DNA from: Sulfuriferula thiophila
Lineage (GTDB): Bacteria > Pseudomonadota > Gammaproteobacteria > Burkholderiales > Sulfuriferulaceae
DNA length: 64,000 bases
Assembly (NCBI RefSeq): GCF_003864975.1
Contig: NZ_BHGL01000046.1
Location: 186,001 to 250,000, forward strand
Reading direction: 5' to 3'
A model generated the notes under the pieces. That model was not told where the DNA came from and ran no database searches. It was given only the letters and a program-made list of their open reading frames with translations. Numbering within the stretch: position 1 is the stretch's first letter; every line of letters begins with the position of its first letter. Below are positions 48,757-57,933 of this stretch, in pieces. The position numbers and the translations under genes are program-made.

Positions 48757-51700
48757 ATGTCTGATTTAATCAAATTGCCCGGCGGCGCGGCTCTGTCCCA
48801 GTTCCGTCTCGACAAACTCGCCCTTGCTTTAACTGATTATGACTGCATAAGCACACAGTTCTGGCACTTTGCTGAAGCCAGCACAGCATTAACCAGCAGT
48901 GAACTCAACACACTCACCAGCTTGCTCACCTACGGCACACCGGCTACCAACAATACCAACGGCACGCTGATGCTGGTGGTGCCTCGTCCAGGCACGATAT
49001 CCCCCTGGTCGTCCAAAGCAACCGACATTGCCCACCATTGTGGCTTGAACACCATCTCGCGCATAGAGCGCGGCACCGTTTATTACTTTGCCCGCCGTGA
49101 CGGAGCAAACATGACCACGGCTGACCTGGCCATCATCGCGCCGCATATACATGACCGCATGACCGAAATCATTCTGGGCGAACTGGATGGCGCTCAGGCT
49201 TTGTTCCGTCATTTACCACCAAAATCGCTTACTACAGTCGATATACTCGGCGGTGGCAGCGAAGCGCTCGCACGTGCCAATCTGGACATGGGGCTGGCGT
49301 TATCCGTTGATGAAATCGATTATCTGGTAGCCAACTTCGCTCAGATCGGGCGCAATCCGACAGACGTTGAGCTGATGATGTTTGCCCAAGCCAACTCAGA
49401 GCATTGCCGTCACAAAATTTTTAATGCAACCTGGGTCATTGATGGCGAAATGCAGCCGCATACCCTGTTCGGCATGATCCGTGAAACCCATGCCCGCCAC
49501 CCTGCCGGCACCGTTGTCGCCTATTCTGATAACTCATCGGTAATCGAAGGCGCCGATGTTGCCCGCTTTTATCCAACCGCCGATGGTCGTTATGATTATC
49601 ATCAGGCGATGACCCATATTTTAATGAAGGTCGAAACGCACAACCACCCTACTGCCATTTCCCCATTCCCTGGTGCCGCCACTGGGTCCGGTGGCGAAAT
49701 TCGTGATGAAGGTGCAACAGGTATAGGCTCAAAACCGAAGGCTGGATTATGCGGCTTTTCAGTTTCCAATCTGCACATCAGCGACTACACCCAGCCGTGG
49801 GAAAATTATCTAAGCAATGCCAGTGGTTACGGCAAACCAGAACGGATCGCTTCCGCTCTGCAAATCATGATCGATGGCCCGCTTGGCGCTGCTGCTTTCA
49901 ATAACGAATTCGGCCGCCCGAACCTTGCGGGTTATTTCCGTACCTTTGAAGAACAATGTGCAGGCGAGATGCGGGGTTACCACAAACCCATCATGCTTGC
50001 CGGTGGTGTGGGCAATATTGATGCCGACCACTGTTTCAAACACGCTTTCGCCGCGGGCACCCTGCTGATCCAGCTTGGCGGCCCGGGCATGCTGATCGGC
50101 CTTGGCGGTGGCGCAGCATCCAGCATGGATACTGGAACGAATGCTGAAAATCTGGACTTTGACTCTGTACAGCGCGGCAATCCGGAAATGCAGCGCCGTG
50201 CTCAGGAAGTCATCGACCGGTGCTGGCAACTAGGCAAAGACAATCCTATTCTGTCGATACATGACGTCGGTGCTGGTGGCATTTCCAACGCATTTCCCGA
50301 ATTAGTGGATGGTGCAGGACGTGGCGCTATCTTCCAGCTGCGTGACGTACCACTGGAAGAATCCGGCATGGCGCCGCGTGAAATCTGGTCTAACGAATCA
50401 CAAGAACGCTACGTCCTGGCTATCGCACCAGCACATCTGGATCTGTTCCGCGAGATGTGTGAACGCGAACGCTGCCCGTTTGCAGTGGTAGGTGTTGCCA
50501 CTGAAGCAGCGCATCTTACCGTCAATGACAATCTGCTACCGGAGACACCGGTCGATATGAACATGTCGGTATTGCTGGGCAAACCACCACGTATGACGCG
50601 TGACGTTAAGCGCGTACAACGCACCCTGCCTGAATTCGACAGCAGCGATATAGTACTGACCGAGGCTGCGACACGGGTATTGCGGTTGCCTAGCGTTGCC
50701 TCCAAATCATTCCTGATCACTATTGGCGACCGCACTGTCGGCGGTTACACCGCACGTGACCAGTTTGTTGGTCCCTGGCAGGTTCCGGTTGCCGACGTAG
50801 CAGTCACCGCTATGGGCTATACCAGCTACTGCGGCGAAGCGTTTGCATTAGGTGAGCGCACCCCGCTGGCTTTGATCAATGCCCCGGCCTCAGGCCGCAT
50901 GGCGATCGGCGAAGCATTAACCAACCTTGCTGCGGCACGCGTGAATCAGATTGGTGACATCAAGCTCTCCGCAAACTGGATGGCAGCCGCGGGCTTCCCC
51001 GGTGAAGACGCTGCATTATTTGACACAGTGAAAGCCGTGGGCCTGGAGTTATGTCCGGCCCTCGGTATCAGCATCCCGGTAGGCAAAGACTCATTATCGA
51101 TGCGCACTACCTGGCAAGAAGATGGCGAGGATAAAGCAGTCACCTCCCCGCTCTCGCTAATCATCACCGCTTTTGCACCAACCAGTGATGTGCGTTTGAC
51201 GCTGACACCACAACTACGCACCGATGAGGGCGAAACGGATCTGATCCTGATCGATCTGGGCTGCGGCCGTAACCGTTTAGGCGGCTCAGCATTGGCACAA
51301 GTCTATAAACAAATCGGCAATACCAGCCCCGATGTCAACTCACCACGTCAACTTAAAGCATTATTCGAGACCATTCAGGCGCTGAATGCTAACAATAAGC
51401 TGCTTGCCTACCATGACCGTTCTGATGGTGGTTTGTGGGCAACGTTGTGTGAAATGGCATTCGCCGGTCATTGCGGCATCGCGATTGATGCTGATGAATT
51501 ATGTCAGGATCGCTTCCGCGTAGAAATCGAAACCGAAGGGGCTGACGATGATGACGAACTTCCGCTCATCACGGAAGAACAGGACTATCACGAGCGTGTA
51601 TTTGGCGTCCTGTTTAATGAAGAACTTGGCGCCGTGTTACAGGTTAAACGCGAATACACAGCCGAAGTCATGCAGACTTTCTTCCAGGCGGGATTACGCA

Positions 51701-52716
51701 GCGAGTTCCATGTCATCGGCACAATCAATCCGCTGGACCGCATTACCATTACCCGCAACAACAAAGCCATCCTGGATTTTGACCGCACCGAATTGCACAG
51801 TATCTGGAGTGAAACCAGCTACCGCATTCAACGTCTGCGCGACAATCCTGCGTGTGCCGACAGCGAGTTTGCCCAGATCCAAGACCGCAACGATCCTGGG
51901 CTATCCGTTAAACTCAGTTTTGATCCAGCACAAAATATTATCATCGGCGGCAACAAACCACGCATAGCCGTTTTACGCGAACAAGGCGTCAACGGTGAAG
52001 TCGAAATGGCTGCCGCTTTTGATCGGGCCGGATTCGACGCGGTAGACGTGCACATGAGCGACATCATTGCCGGCCGTGTCAGCCTGGCTGATTTCCGTGG
52101 ATTAGCTGCTTGTGGTGGCTTCTCCTATGGTGATGTGCTGGGTGCCGGCGAAGGCTGGGCGAAATCCATCCTCTTCAACCCGCAAGCCCGCCATGAGTTT
52201 GAAGCATTCTTCAATCGCACCGACAGCTTCGCATTGGGTGTATGTAATGGCTGTCAGATGATGAGCAATCTCAAATCCATCATTCCTGGCGCCCAACACT
52301 GGCCGAAATTCACCCGCAATCAATCTGAACAGTTTGAAGCGCGCTTTGTCATGGTGGAAGTCACAGCCAGCCCATCTATACTGTTCAACGACATGATAGG
52401 CAGTCAAATGCCGGTCGTCGTCGCTCACGGCGAGGGCTATGCCAATTTCAGCCAGACTGGAGATAGCGCTCAGGCGATCAGCACACTGCGCTTCGTAGAT
52501 CATTACGGACAGGCTACCGAAACCTACCCGCTAAATCCGAATGGCTCTGCCAACGGCTTGACTGGTGTTACCAGCACAGACGGCCGCTTCAGCATCATGA
52601 TGCCGCACCCTGAACGGGTATTCCGCACTGTACAACATAGCTGGCATCCCGATACTAATCAGGAAAACGGACCGTGGCTACGCTTGTTCCAGAATGCCCG
52701 CAAGTGGGTAGGTTAA
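48757..52716 (+). CDS. purL: phosphoribosylformylglycinamidine synthase
   Basis: The 1319-residue large-type PurL has a linker and two synthetase halves ([20 protein letters not shown] near residue 290) and a C-terminal glutamine amidotransferase with catalytic Cys in GVCNGCQMM and the HGEGYANF and PHPERVFR motifs. It makes FGAM in purine synthesis. The single-chain form is usual in Proteobacteria. It has only a weak ribosome binding site. Confidence 0.97.
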   Translation: MSDLIKLPGGAALSQFRLDKLALALTDYDCISTQFWHFAEASTALTSSELNTLTSLLTYGTPATNNTNGTLMLVVPRPGTISPWSSKATDIAHHCGLNTISRIERGTVYYFARRDGANMTTADLAIIAPHIHDRMTEIILGELDGAQALFRHLPPKSLTTVDILGGGSEALARANLDMGLALSVDEIDYLVANFAQIGRNPTDVELMMFAQANSEHCRHKIFNATWVIDGEMQPHTLFGMIRETHARHPAGTVVAYSDNSSVIEGADVARFYPTADGRYDYHQAMTHILMKVETHNHPTAISPFPGAATGSGGEIRDEGATGIGSKPKAGLCGFSVSNLHISDYTQPWENYLSNASGYGKPERIASALQIMIDGPLGAAAFNNEFGRPNLAGYFRTFEEQCAGEMRGYHKPIMLAGGVGNIDADHCFKHAFAAGTLLIQLGGPGMLIGLGGGAASSMDTGTNAENLDFDSVQRGNPEMQRRAQEVIDRCWQLGKDNPILSIHDVGAGGISNAFPELVDGAGRGAIFQLRDVPLEESGMAPREIWSNESQERYVLAIAPAHLDLFREMCERERCPFAVVGVATEAAHLTVNDNLLPETPVDMNMSVLLGKPPRMTRDVKRVQRTLPEFDSSDIVLTEAATRVLRLPSVASKSFLITIGDRTVGGYTARDQFVGPWQVPVADVAVTAMGYTSYCGEAFALGERTPLALINAPASGRMAIGEALTNLAAARVNQIGDIKLSANWMAAAGFPGEDAALFDTVKAVGLELCPALGISIPVGKDSLSMRTTWQEDGEDKAVTSPLSLIITAFAPTSDVRLTLTPQLRTDEGETDLILIDLGCGRNRLGGSALAQVYKQIGNTSPDVNSPRQLKALFETIQALNANNKLLAYHDRSDGGLWATLCEMAFAGHCGIAIDADELCQDRFRVEIETEGADDDDELPLITEEQDYHERVFGVLFNEELGAVLQVKREYTAEVMQTFFQAGLRSEFHVIGTINPLDRITITRNNKAILDFDRTELHSIWSETSYRIQRLRDNPACADSEFAQIQDRNDPGLSVKLSFDPAQNIIIGGNKPRIAVLREQGVNGEVEMAAAFDRAGFDAVDVHMSDIIAGRVSLADFRGLAACGGFSYGDVLGAGEGWAKSILFNPQARHEFEAFFNRTDSFALGVCNGCQMMSNLKSIIPGAQHWPKFTRNQSEQFEARFVMVEVTASPSILFNDMIGSQMPVVVAHGEGYANFSQTGDSAQAISTLRFVDHYGQATETYPLNPNGSANGLTGVTSTDGRFSIMMPHPERVFRTVQHSWHPDTNQENGPWLRLFQNARKWVG

Positions 52717-52722
52717 GTAAAC

Positions 52723-53175
52723 ATGACGAACCACAAAACCATTCCCATTCATCGTTTTTCCGCCGAAGAAATTGCCGCACGCGATAACGAAATGGGATTG
52801 GACGCTAATTCAGAGCAAGTTCATTGGTATAGCGAAGATGAGCTGGATGCACTGGAAGAGCACGACCCGCTCCTGGCAACACGGATAGCCCAACGCCAGG
52901 CGCGCATCGATAAGCTGCGTCCGTATATCGTCAATGGCCAAACGCCGCCACTGACAGAAACGGCATTGATAGCCGTATTGGAAGAAGCCCGACAAATCCT
53001 GCTGCGCGATGGAGGTGATCTGGAGTTGGTGGCTATTCAGGGAACGGTAGTGAGAGTCAGGCTTAAAGGCGCATGCGTAGGCTGCCCTAATTCCATGCTG
53101 GATTTGAAGAATGTGGTCGAAAAAATAGTCCGTCGCACCTTCCCTCAAGTCACCGAAGTGCAGAATACCTACTGA
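52723..53175 (+). CDS. NifU C-terminal domain protein
   Basis: The 150-residue protein has an N-terminal charged region and a C-terminal NifU/Nfu domain with the Fe-S-binding CxxC in KGACVGCPNSMLDLKNVVEK. It begins 6 nt after purL. Nfu proteins carry Fe-S clusters to apoenzymes. The ~75-residue N-terminal extension (SEEDELDALEEHDPLLATR-like) is not a known A-type carrier domain. Confidence 0.88.
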   Translation: MTNHKTIPIHRFSAEEIAARDNEMGLDANSEQVHWYSEDELDALEEHDPLLATRIAQRQARIDKLRPYIVNGQTPPLTETALIAVLEEARQILLRDGGDLELVAIQGTVVRVRLKGACVGCPNSMLDLKNVVEKIVRRTFPQVTEVQNTY

Positions 53176-53181
53176 AGCAAA

Positions 53182-53610
53182 TCAAGGCTTGGCCGAGGTT
53201 TCTTCAATACCGGCGGGCACTGCAGCCGTTTTTTCAGATTGTTTCTCCAACCATTTCTGCTTGACCACTTGCTGCTTTTTGGGGGGCAACTGTTTCAGCT
53301 TCTTGTAATTCTGCCGTGCCAATTCCCGCTGTTCACGTGTAAGGGAACTCCAGGTAGTCAGGCGTTTTTGAAATCGTTGCTGCTCTTCCGGTTTTAATTG
53401 CGGATATTTAGCAGCCACCGCAAGCAATCGAGCCCGTTGCAATTCAGACATGCTCGACCACTTAGATGCCACAGGCGCAAGTATGCTTTGCTGGCCAGGT
53501 GTCAGGCCATGCCATTCAGGCGCACCTGTTTTACCCGCCGACCAGGCTGATTCTGTGATGCTCAACAAGCATACAAGCAATATCAATAGTCTGAAGAATT
53601 GTTGACCCAT
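53182..53610 (-). CDS. DUF3106 domain-containing exported protein
   Basis: The 142-residue protein has a signal peptide (FRLLILLVCLLSITESAWSA) and repeats of a W(S/H)xLTxxQ(R/Q) type typical of DUF3106 (WHGLTPGQQ, WSSLTREQRE), followed by a basic tail. It overlaps the DUF3619 gene by 28 nt and closes the ECF sigma operon. The function is unknown; the repeats resemble periplasmic CpxP-like helical proteins only in composition. Confidence 0.85.
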   Translation of the reverse strand: MGQQFFRLLILLVCLLSITESAWSAGKTGAPEWHGLTPGQQSILAPVASKWSSMSELQRARLLAVAAKYPQLKPEEQQRFQKRLTTWSSLTREQRELARQNYKKLKQLPPKKQQVVKQKWLEKQSEKTAAVPAGIEETSAKP

Positions 53611-53963
53611 TTACTTAAGTGCCCATCTAAATATGCATTTACAGGTAAATCACCTGTCAGTAATTCCGTATCGATATCCGCAGTATCATCTTCGATCGAG
53701 AAGGATGTCTGCCATACAACAGCAGTGGCGCATAACACCAGCACCAGCAACATGCCGATTACACCCGCACGATGGTGCCGCGCCCATTCACTCCACGCCA
53801 GACTATGTGCGGACTTGATATGATGGGACTGCGTCTGTTGCGAAGCCAGCACACACGCACGCTCCCGTGACGACTGCAATTTACGCGTCACTTCCGGGCG
53901 CAGAGAGTCCAAACTGTCATTTAAAACAGTAATCAATTGTTTTGCGTAATCTTCCTTATTCAT
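53583..53963 (-). CDS. DUF3619 membrane protein, probable anti-sigma partner
   Basis: The 126-residue protein has a cytoplasmic N-terminal half, one transmembrane helix (GVIGMLLVLVLCATAVVW) and a short periplasmic tail ending YLDGHLSKWVNN. DUF3619 genes typically follow an ECF sigma factor gene in Betaproteobacteria. It overlaps the sigma factor gene by 8 nt. An anti-sigma role is inferred from layout and position. Confidence 0.82.
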   Translation of the reverse strand: MNKEDYAKQLITVLNDSLDSLRPEVTRKLQSSRERACVLASQQTQSHHIKSAHSLAWSEWARHHRAGVIGMLLVLVLCATAVVWQTSFSIEDDTADIDTELLTGDLPVNAYLDGHLSKWVNNSSDY

Positions 53964-54519
53964 CTGTCATTCCTTTATCCTGCAACGCCACTGCCAGTGC
54001 ATGCACTGCTCGTGAACAGTGCGTTTTGACGCTGCCTTGTGAGCAACCCATCACCGTTGCCGTTTCTGCAATATCCATGTCCTCCCAATAACGCAGCAGG
54101 AAGGCTTCGCGTTGACGAGCTGGCAACTTTTCTAATGCTTTTTCAATTAAAGCGATATTTTTGCCGGTGATCAGGGCATTAACTGGACTGTCCTTTTCAT
54201 CTGCAGGCTGCACATGCTCCAGCGACTCTTCGTCATCCTGATCATCGCTGCCCGAACTGAAATACGACACCGCAGTTACCCAAAAATTCCGCACTTTCTG
54301 GCGACGGTAATAATCACGTATGGTATTTTGCAAAATACGCTGAAACAACATGGGGTATTCGGTTGAAGGATTTGCGCTATATTTTTCGGCAAGTTTCATC
54401 ATGGAATCCTGCACGATATCCAACGCAGCCTGTTCATCATGGACTGCAAAAGCAGCCTGACGGTAGGCTCTTCGCTCTACTTCAGCAAGAAACTGCGCAA
54501 GTTCACTGGGGTTAGCCAC
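53956..54519 (-). CDS. ECF-type RNA polymerase sigma factor
   Basis: The 187-residue protein has region 2 (DEQAALDIVQDSMMKLAEKY) and region 4 (LPARQREAFLLRYWEDMDIA with GCSQGSVKTHCSRAVHAL). It lacks the long regions 1 and 3 and so belongs to the extracytoplasmic-function group. The downstream DUF3619 and DUF3106 genes are its usual partners. The signal is unknown. Confidence 0.93.
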   Translation of the reverse strand: MANPSELAQFLAEVERRAYRQAAFAVHDEQAALDIVQDSMMKLAEKYSANPSTEYPMLFQRILQNTIRDYYRRQKVRNFWVTAVSYFSSGSDDQDDEESLEHVQPADEKDSPVNALITGKNIALIEKALEKLPARQREAFLLRYWEDMDIAETATVMGCSQGSVKTHCSRAVHALAVALQDKGMTDE

Positions 54520-54527
54520 ACCCCCCC

Positions 54528-54776
54528 CTAAACCAGTTCAGCAACAGACGACAGTGCATCCAGACGCACTATTTCCACGCGCCCATCAGCATGTTGAATT
54601 TTAAGCCACTCAGCTGCATTTGCGGTGTATACATCGACAGGCAATGCCGTCGATGTCACTTCCTGACCAGCCGCATCGCAGTAACACAAATACAATTGTG
54701 TTCGCTTCAACACGGCGAACTCCAATTTTTCATGCAATGCACACGCAATCGGCTGGTATACGGCCGCCAGACTCAA
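54528..54776 (-). CDS. Rof-like Rho-binding antiterminator
   Basis: The 82-residue product reads YQPIACALHEKLEFAVLK near its start, then a beta-rich middle and RVEIVRLDALSSV. E. coli Rof (YaeO) has the same skeleton (YQPINCDDYDNLELAC ... RELRLDKITSF). Rof binds Rho and blocks termination. The start is TTG at 54776, overlapping the stop of the S49 peptidase gene as TTGA, with purines upstream. The family call is by eye from short conserved segments. Confidence 0.72.
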   Translation of the reverse strand: MSLAAVYQPIACALHEKLEFAVLKRTQLYLCYCDAAGQEVTSTALPVDVYTANAAEWLKIQHADGRVEIVRLDALSSVAELV

Positions 54777-55720
54777 CGCAAGCCCATCCCCATATTAGCC
54801 AGGGGGTTGATGTTTTTACCCAATGCCACACCAAAGTGTTTTGCAAACCTATCAGCAAAACCTTCCTGCGGTGTGAAATCAACTACATTTTCAGCGTGAA
54901 TGACATTGCGTGCCACATATTCCGTGCTACCCAACGCATCCGCCAATCCAAGTGAAATACTCTTCTCACCACTCCATACCAGACCACTAAACATATCGGG
55001 CGTTTCTTTCAAACGGGTACCACGACCATCACGCACTGCCTTAATAAATTGCTGATGGATTTCTTCTAGCATCACTTTTGCGTAGGCTTCCTGTTGAGGA
55101 TTAACCGGAGAAAATGGATCCAGAAAGCCTTTATTAGCACCTGCTGTTATCAATCGACGTTCAACACCAAACTTATCCATGGTACCGGTAAAACCGAAAC
55201 CATCCATTAGCACGCCAATTGAGCCGACCAGACTGGCTTTATCCACATAAATACGGTCTGCCGCAGCCGCAACATAATACCCACCGGATGCACATAGATC
55301 ATCTACTACGGCATACAAAGGGATATTTGGATACAGGGTACGCAGACGTTTAATTTCATCGTATATCTGACCTGCCTGCACGGGGCTGCCGCCCGGGCTA
55401 TTAATACGCAAAATCACACCTTTGGTGTTTTTATCTTTAAATGCTGCCTGTAAACCGCTGATAATCTGGTCAGCACTGACTTCATTCGCTGAAATAGTCC
55501 CCTTCAGCTCAACCAGTGCAGTATGTTTCCCAGTCAATTCTATCGAACTATTACCAGCCCAATTCATAATCAGGAACAGGATAATAAAGAGATAACCAAA
55601 ACCCAGTATCTTGAAAAAAATACTCCAGTGCCTGGCTACACGCTGCTCTTTTACCGCGGCTAGCGCGACTTTCTCCAGCACTTCACGTTCCCAGTTTCCA
55701 GACTTTTCCGGTTCAGACAT
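54773..55720 (-). CDS. S49 family signal peptide peptidase (SppA-like)
   Basis: The 315-residue inner-membrane protease has one N-terminal membrane helix (ILGFGYLFIILFLIMNWAG), the S49 motif RINSPGGSPVQAG near residue 110 and the catalytic Ser in DDLCASGGYYVAAAADRIYV. The short form (one domain) matches SohB/SppA36 types. It degrades leftover signal peptides. It is followed by the coupled Rof-like gene. Confidence 0.92.
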   Translation of the reverse strand: MSEPEKSGNWEREVLEKVALAAVKEQRVARHWSIFFKILGFGYLFIILFLIMNWAGNSSIELTGKHTALVELKGTISANEVSADQIISGLQAAFKDKNTKGVILRINSPGGSPVQAGQIYDEIKRLRTLYPNIPLYAVVDDLCASGGYYVAAAADRIYVDKASLVGSIGVLMDGFGFTGTMDKFGVERRLITAGANKGFLDPFSPVNPQQEAYAKVMLEEIHQQFIKAVRDGRGTRLKETPDMFSGLVWSGEKSISLGLADALGSTEYVARNVIHAENVVDFTPQEGFADRFAKHFGVALGKNINPLANMGMGLR

Positions 55721-55759
55721 GCCGCTTCCTTCGTTAATTACTAAAGTTCAAGTATAACC

Positions 55760-56416
55760 CTAACCGTACTGACTTAACCATCGCGCCAAATCCGCAAAAT
55801 CATCAGCCACAAACAAGGGTCCAAATGCGTGTAACGATTCAGCGGAATGGGCACCATACCCGACACCCACACACGCTACACCCGCATTTTGTGCCATCTG
55901 TAAATCATGACTGGTATCACCTATCATTAACGTACGCTCAGCCGTAGCGCCACAATAATCCATTAGCTCCAGAACCATGCCCGGATGCGGCTTGGAAAAT
56001 CCTTCATCGGCGCAACGGGAAGCATGGAAATAAGGACGTAATTCACTCTGATCCAGCGCGCGCTCTAGCCCCCTGCGGCTTTTACCGGTCGCCACGGTAA
56101 CCCAGTAACCGGCATCGTACAGTTCAGGTATGGTTTGTGCGACGCCATCAAACAGCGGCAATAAATGATCTTGCCCCAGAAAATGGTGCCGATAACGTTC
56201 CACAAACTGCGGGTAATCGGAAGTCGGTAATTCCGGCAGCAATACTTCAATCGCCTCAGTCAAGCCAAGGCCAATAATATGCCGGGCCTGCTCAAGTGTT
56301 GGCACAGGCAATTTCATATCGCCGCAAGCCGCACGAAGCGAGCTGGCAATCGCACCCGTGGAATCCATCAATGTGCCATCCCAGTCAAAAATCAGCAAAT
56401 CATACTGTTTTGGCAT
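55760..56416 (-). CDS. HAD family hydrolase, phosphoglycolate phosphatase-like
   Basis: The 218-residue HAD-IA phosphatase has the nucleophile motif DWDGTLMDS (from about residue 11), the VATGKSRRGL motif II region and MIGDTSHDLQMAQNAG. Related genes next to rluC in Betaproteobacteria are annotated as HAD or Gph proteins. It overlaps rluC by 17 nt. The substrate is not determined. Confidence 0.9.
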   Translation of the reverse strand: MPKQYDLLIFDWDGTLMDSTGAIASSLRAACGDMKLPVPTLEQARHIIGLGLTEAIEVLLPELPTSDYPQFVERYRHHFLGQDHLLPLFDGVAQTIPELYDAGYWVTVATGKSRRGLERALDQSELRPYFHASRCADEGFSKPHPGMVLELMDYCGATAERTLMIGDTSHDLQMAQNAGVACVGVGYGAHSAESLHAFGPLFVADDFADLARWLSQYG

Positions 56417-57362
56417 GATTCAACCGATCAATAAAACTCTGTAATTCTTTAGGCAAAGGGACCTCTATAACAATAGGCTCATTAGTCAACGGATGAAGAA
56501 ACTCTACGCGCCACGCGTGCAGAAACATACGTTTCAAGCCATTTCTCGCCAACTCCTTGTTGCGGGGAAAATCACCGTATTTATCATCGCCGGCAATGGG
56601 GAAACCCAAATGCGCCGAATGCACACGAATCTGGTGGGTGCGTCCACTCTTCAATTCAGCTTCAAGTAATGTAAAGTCAGGCCAGGATTCGCGCAAACGA
56701 AATATTGTATGCGCAGCTTTACCATCCGGACTGACCATCACACGTCGCTCACCATCCGCATTAAGATATTTATGCAAAGCAACTTTGACATGCTGCATAG
56801 GCGCTTTCCATTGCCCGTTCACTAGCGTCAGATAGCGTTTATTGACGCGATTTTCACGAAAAATATCATGCAACTTCACTAGCGCGCTACGTTTGCAAGC
56901 AAGTATCAACGCCCCGGAAGTCTCTCTATCCAGTCGATGCGCCAATTCTAGGAATCGACATTCAGGTAGCTCTAACCGCAACTGCTCAATCACACCCAGA
57001 CTGACACCGCTACCGCCATGGACAGCCATGCCTGCAGGTTTGTTCAAAATAATCATGGCATCATCACGATAAAGCACATGATCAAGCAAACGCACACCAC
57101 CTTTGGGCAATACAGAAATTTTTTGTTGCGCTGGCTCAGCTACACGTACGGGTGGAATTCTAACCTCATCCCCTAACACCAGCTTACGTGAAGCATCCAC
57201 CCGCCCCTTATTCACGCGCACTTCTCCACTGCGTAAAATACGGTACAAATGGCTCTTGGGCACACCCTTTAAATGGCGCGCCAGGAAATTATCAATCCGC
57301 TGCCCTTCGGAGGATTCATCCACTTTAACAAAAGTGACAGTTTCTTTGCGTAAATCATTCAT
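56400..57362 (-). CDS. rluC: 23S rRNA pseudouridine synthase RluC
   Basis: The 320-residue enzyme has an N-terminal S4 domain (GQRIDNFLARHLKGVPKSHLYR in part) and the catalytic Asp in AHRLDRETSG near residue 142. RluC modifies three uridines in 23S rRNA. It is divergent from rne, as in E. coli and many other Proteobacteria, which supports RluC over RluD. Confidence 0.92.
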   Translation of the reverse strand: MNDLRKETVTFVKVDESSEGQRIDNFLARHLKGVPKSHLYRILRSGEVRVNKGRVDASRKLVLGDEVRIPPVRVAEPAQQKISVLPKGGVRLLDHVLYRDDAMIILNKPAGMAVHGGSGVSLGVIEQLRLELPECRFLELAHRLDRETSGALILACKRSALVKLHDIFRENRVNKRYLTLVNGQWKAPMQHVKVALHKYLNADGERRVMVSPDGKAAHTIFRLRESWPDFTLLEAELKSGRTHQIRVHSAHLGFPIAGDDKYGDFPRNKELARNGLKRMFLHAWRVEFLHPLTNEPIVIEVPLPKELQSFIDRLNHAKTV

Positions 57363-57933
57363 TTTGCATATACTGATAGCACTTTTTGCGATGGCTTGAG
57401 GGTAAGAATTTATTCATCTACCAAATGCATTGTCCAGAAGTAAAATTAACCGGTTAATTTCGCTCACCGGAACCACAACCCAAGTATGAGGCGGCGATTA
57501 TACACCCCACCATACCTGAGCACGGAAAAACCATGATTGCATAGTGCATCTGGCTCCAGAGAAGTAGCGATATTTAAGTATTTTTTAGCGCGCGAAACGC
57601 AGCCTAGCTTGAATAACAGTTAATTCACGCCAATCCGCATTGGTTATGACTCGATAGTAGCTTTTGTCACTCCGGCACACATAATGAAGCAGAACAAGTT
57701 GCCCACACAAAATTATTTATCCTCGTCAGACTACCTATATGGTTAAGCATATTGAAACGCTGGCTAGTTTTTTGCGAATAGTTAAACATATTCGCAACAT
57801 GAAGATTCACCATGACCGATTAACCTGGATGTCTATTACCATGATTTTCACCAGACTATAAACGTGCTTCAAAACCGCATACGCGGTGGTGTGTCTTCGT
57901 CCCGTGTAATCGCGTGCGGGAGAGATTAAACAA
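57363..57933 (+). promoter_or_regulatory. rluC-rne divergent intergenic region and rne leader
   Basis: This 571 nt stretch holds no supported gene. Near rne it contains several hairpins: TTGCGAATA/TATTCGCAA (57772-57797), ACCGC/GCGGT (57874-57887) and CCCG/CGGG just before the ribosome binding site GGGAGAG. Long structured rne leaders are known in E. coli, where RNase E cleaves its own leader to limit its expression. The same use here is inferred. Confidence 0.6.
57772..57797 (+). repeat. hairpin in the rne leader
   Basis: A perfect 9-bp stem, TTGCGAATA and TATTCGCAA, encloses an 8-nt loop. It sits about 140 nt before the rne start. Confidence 0.6.
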
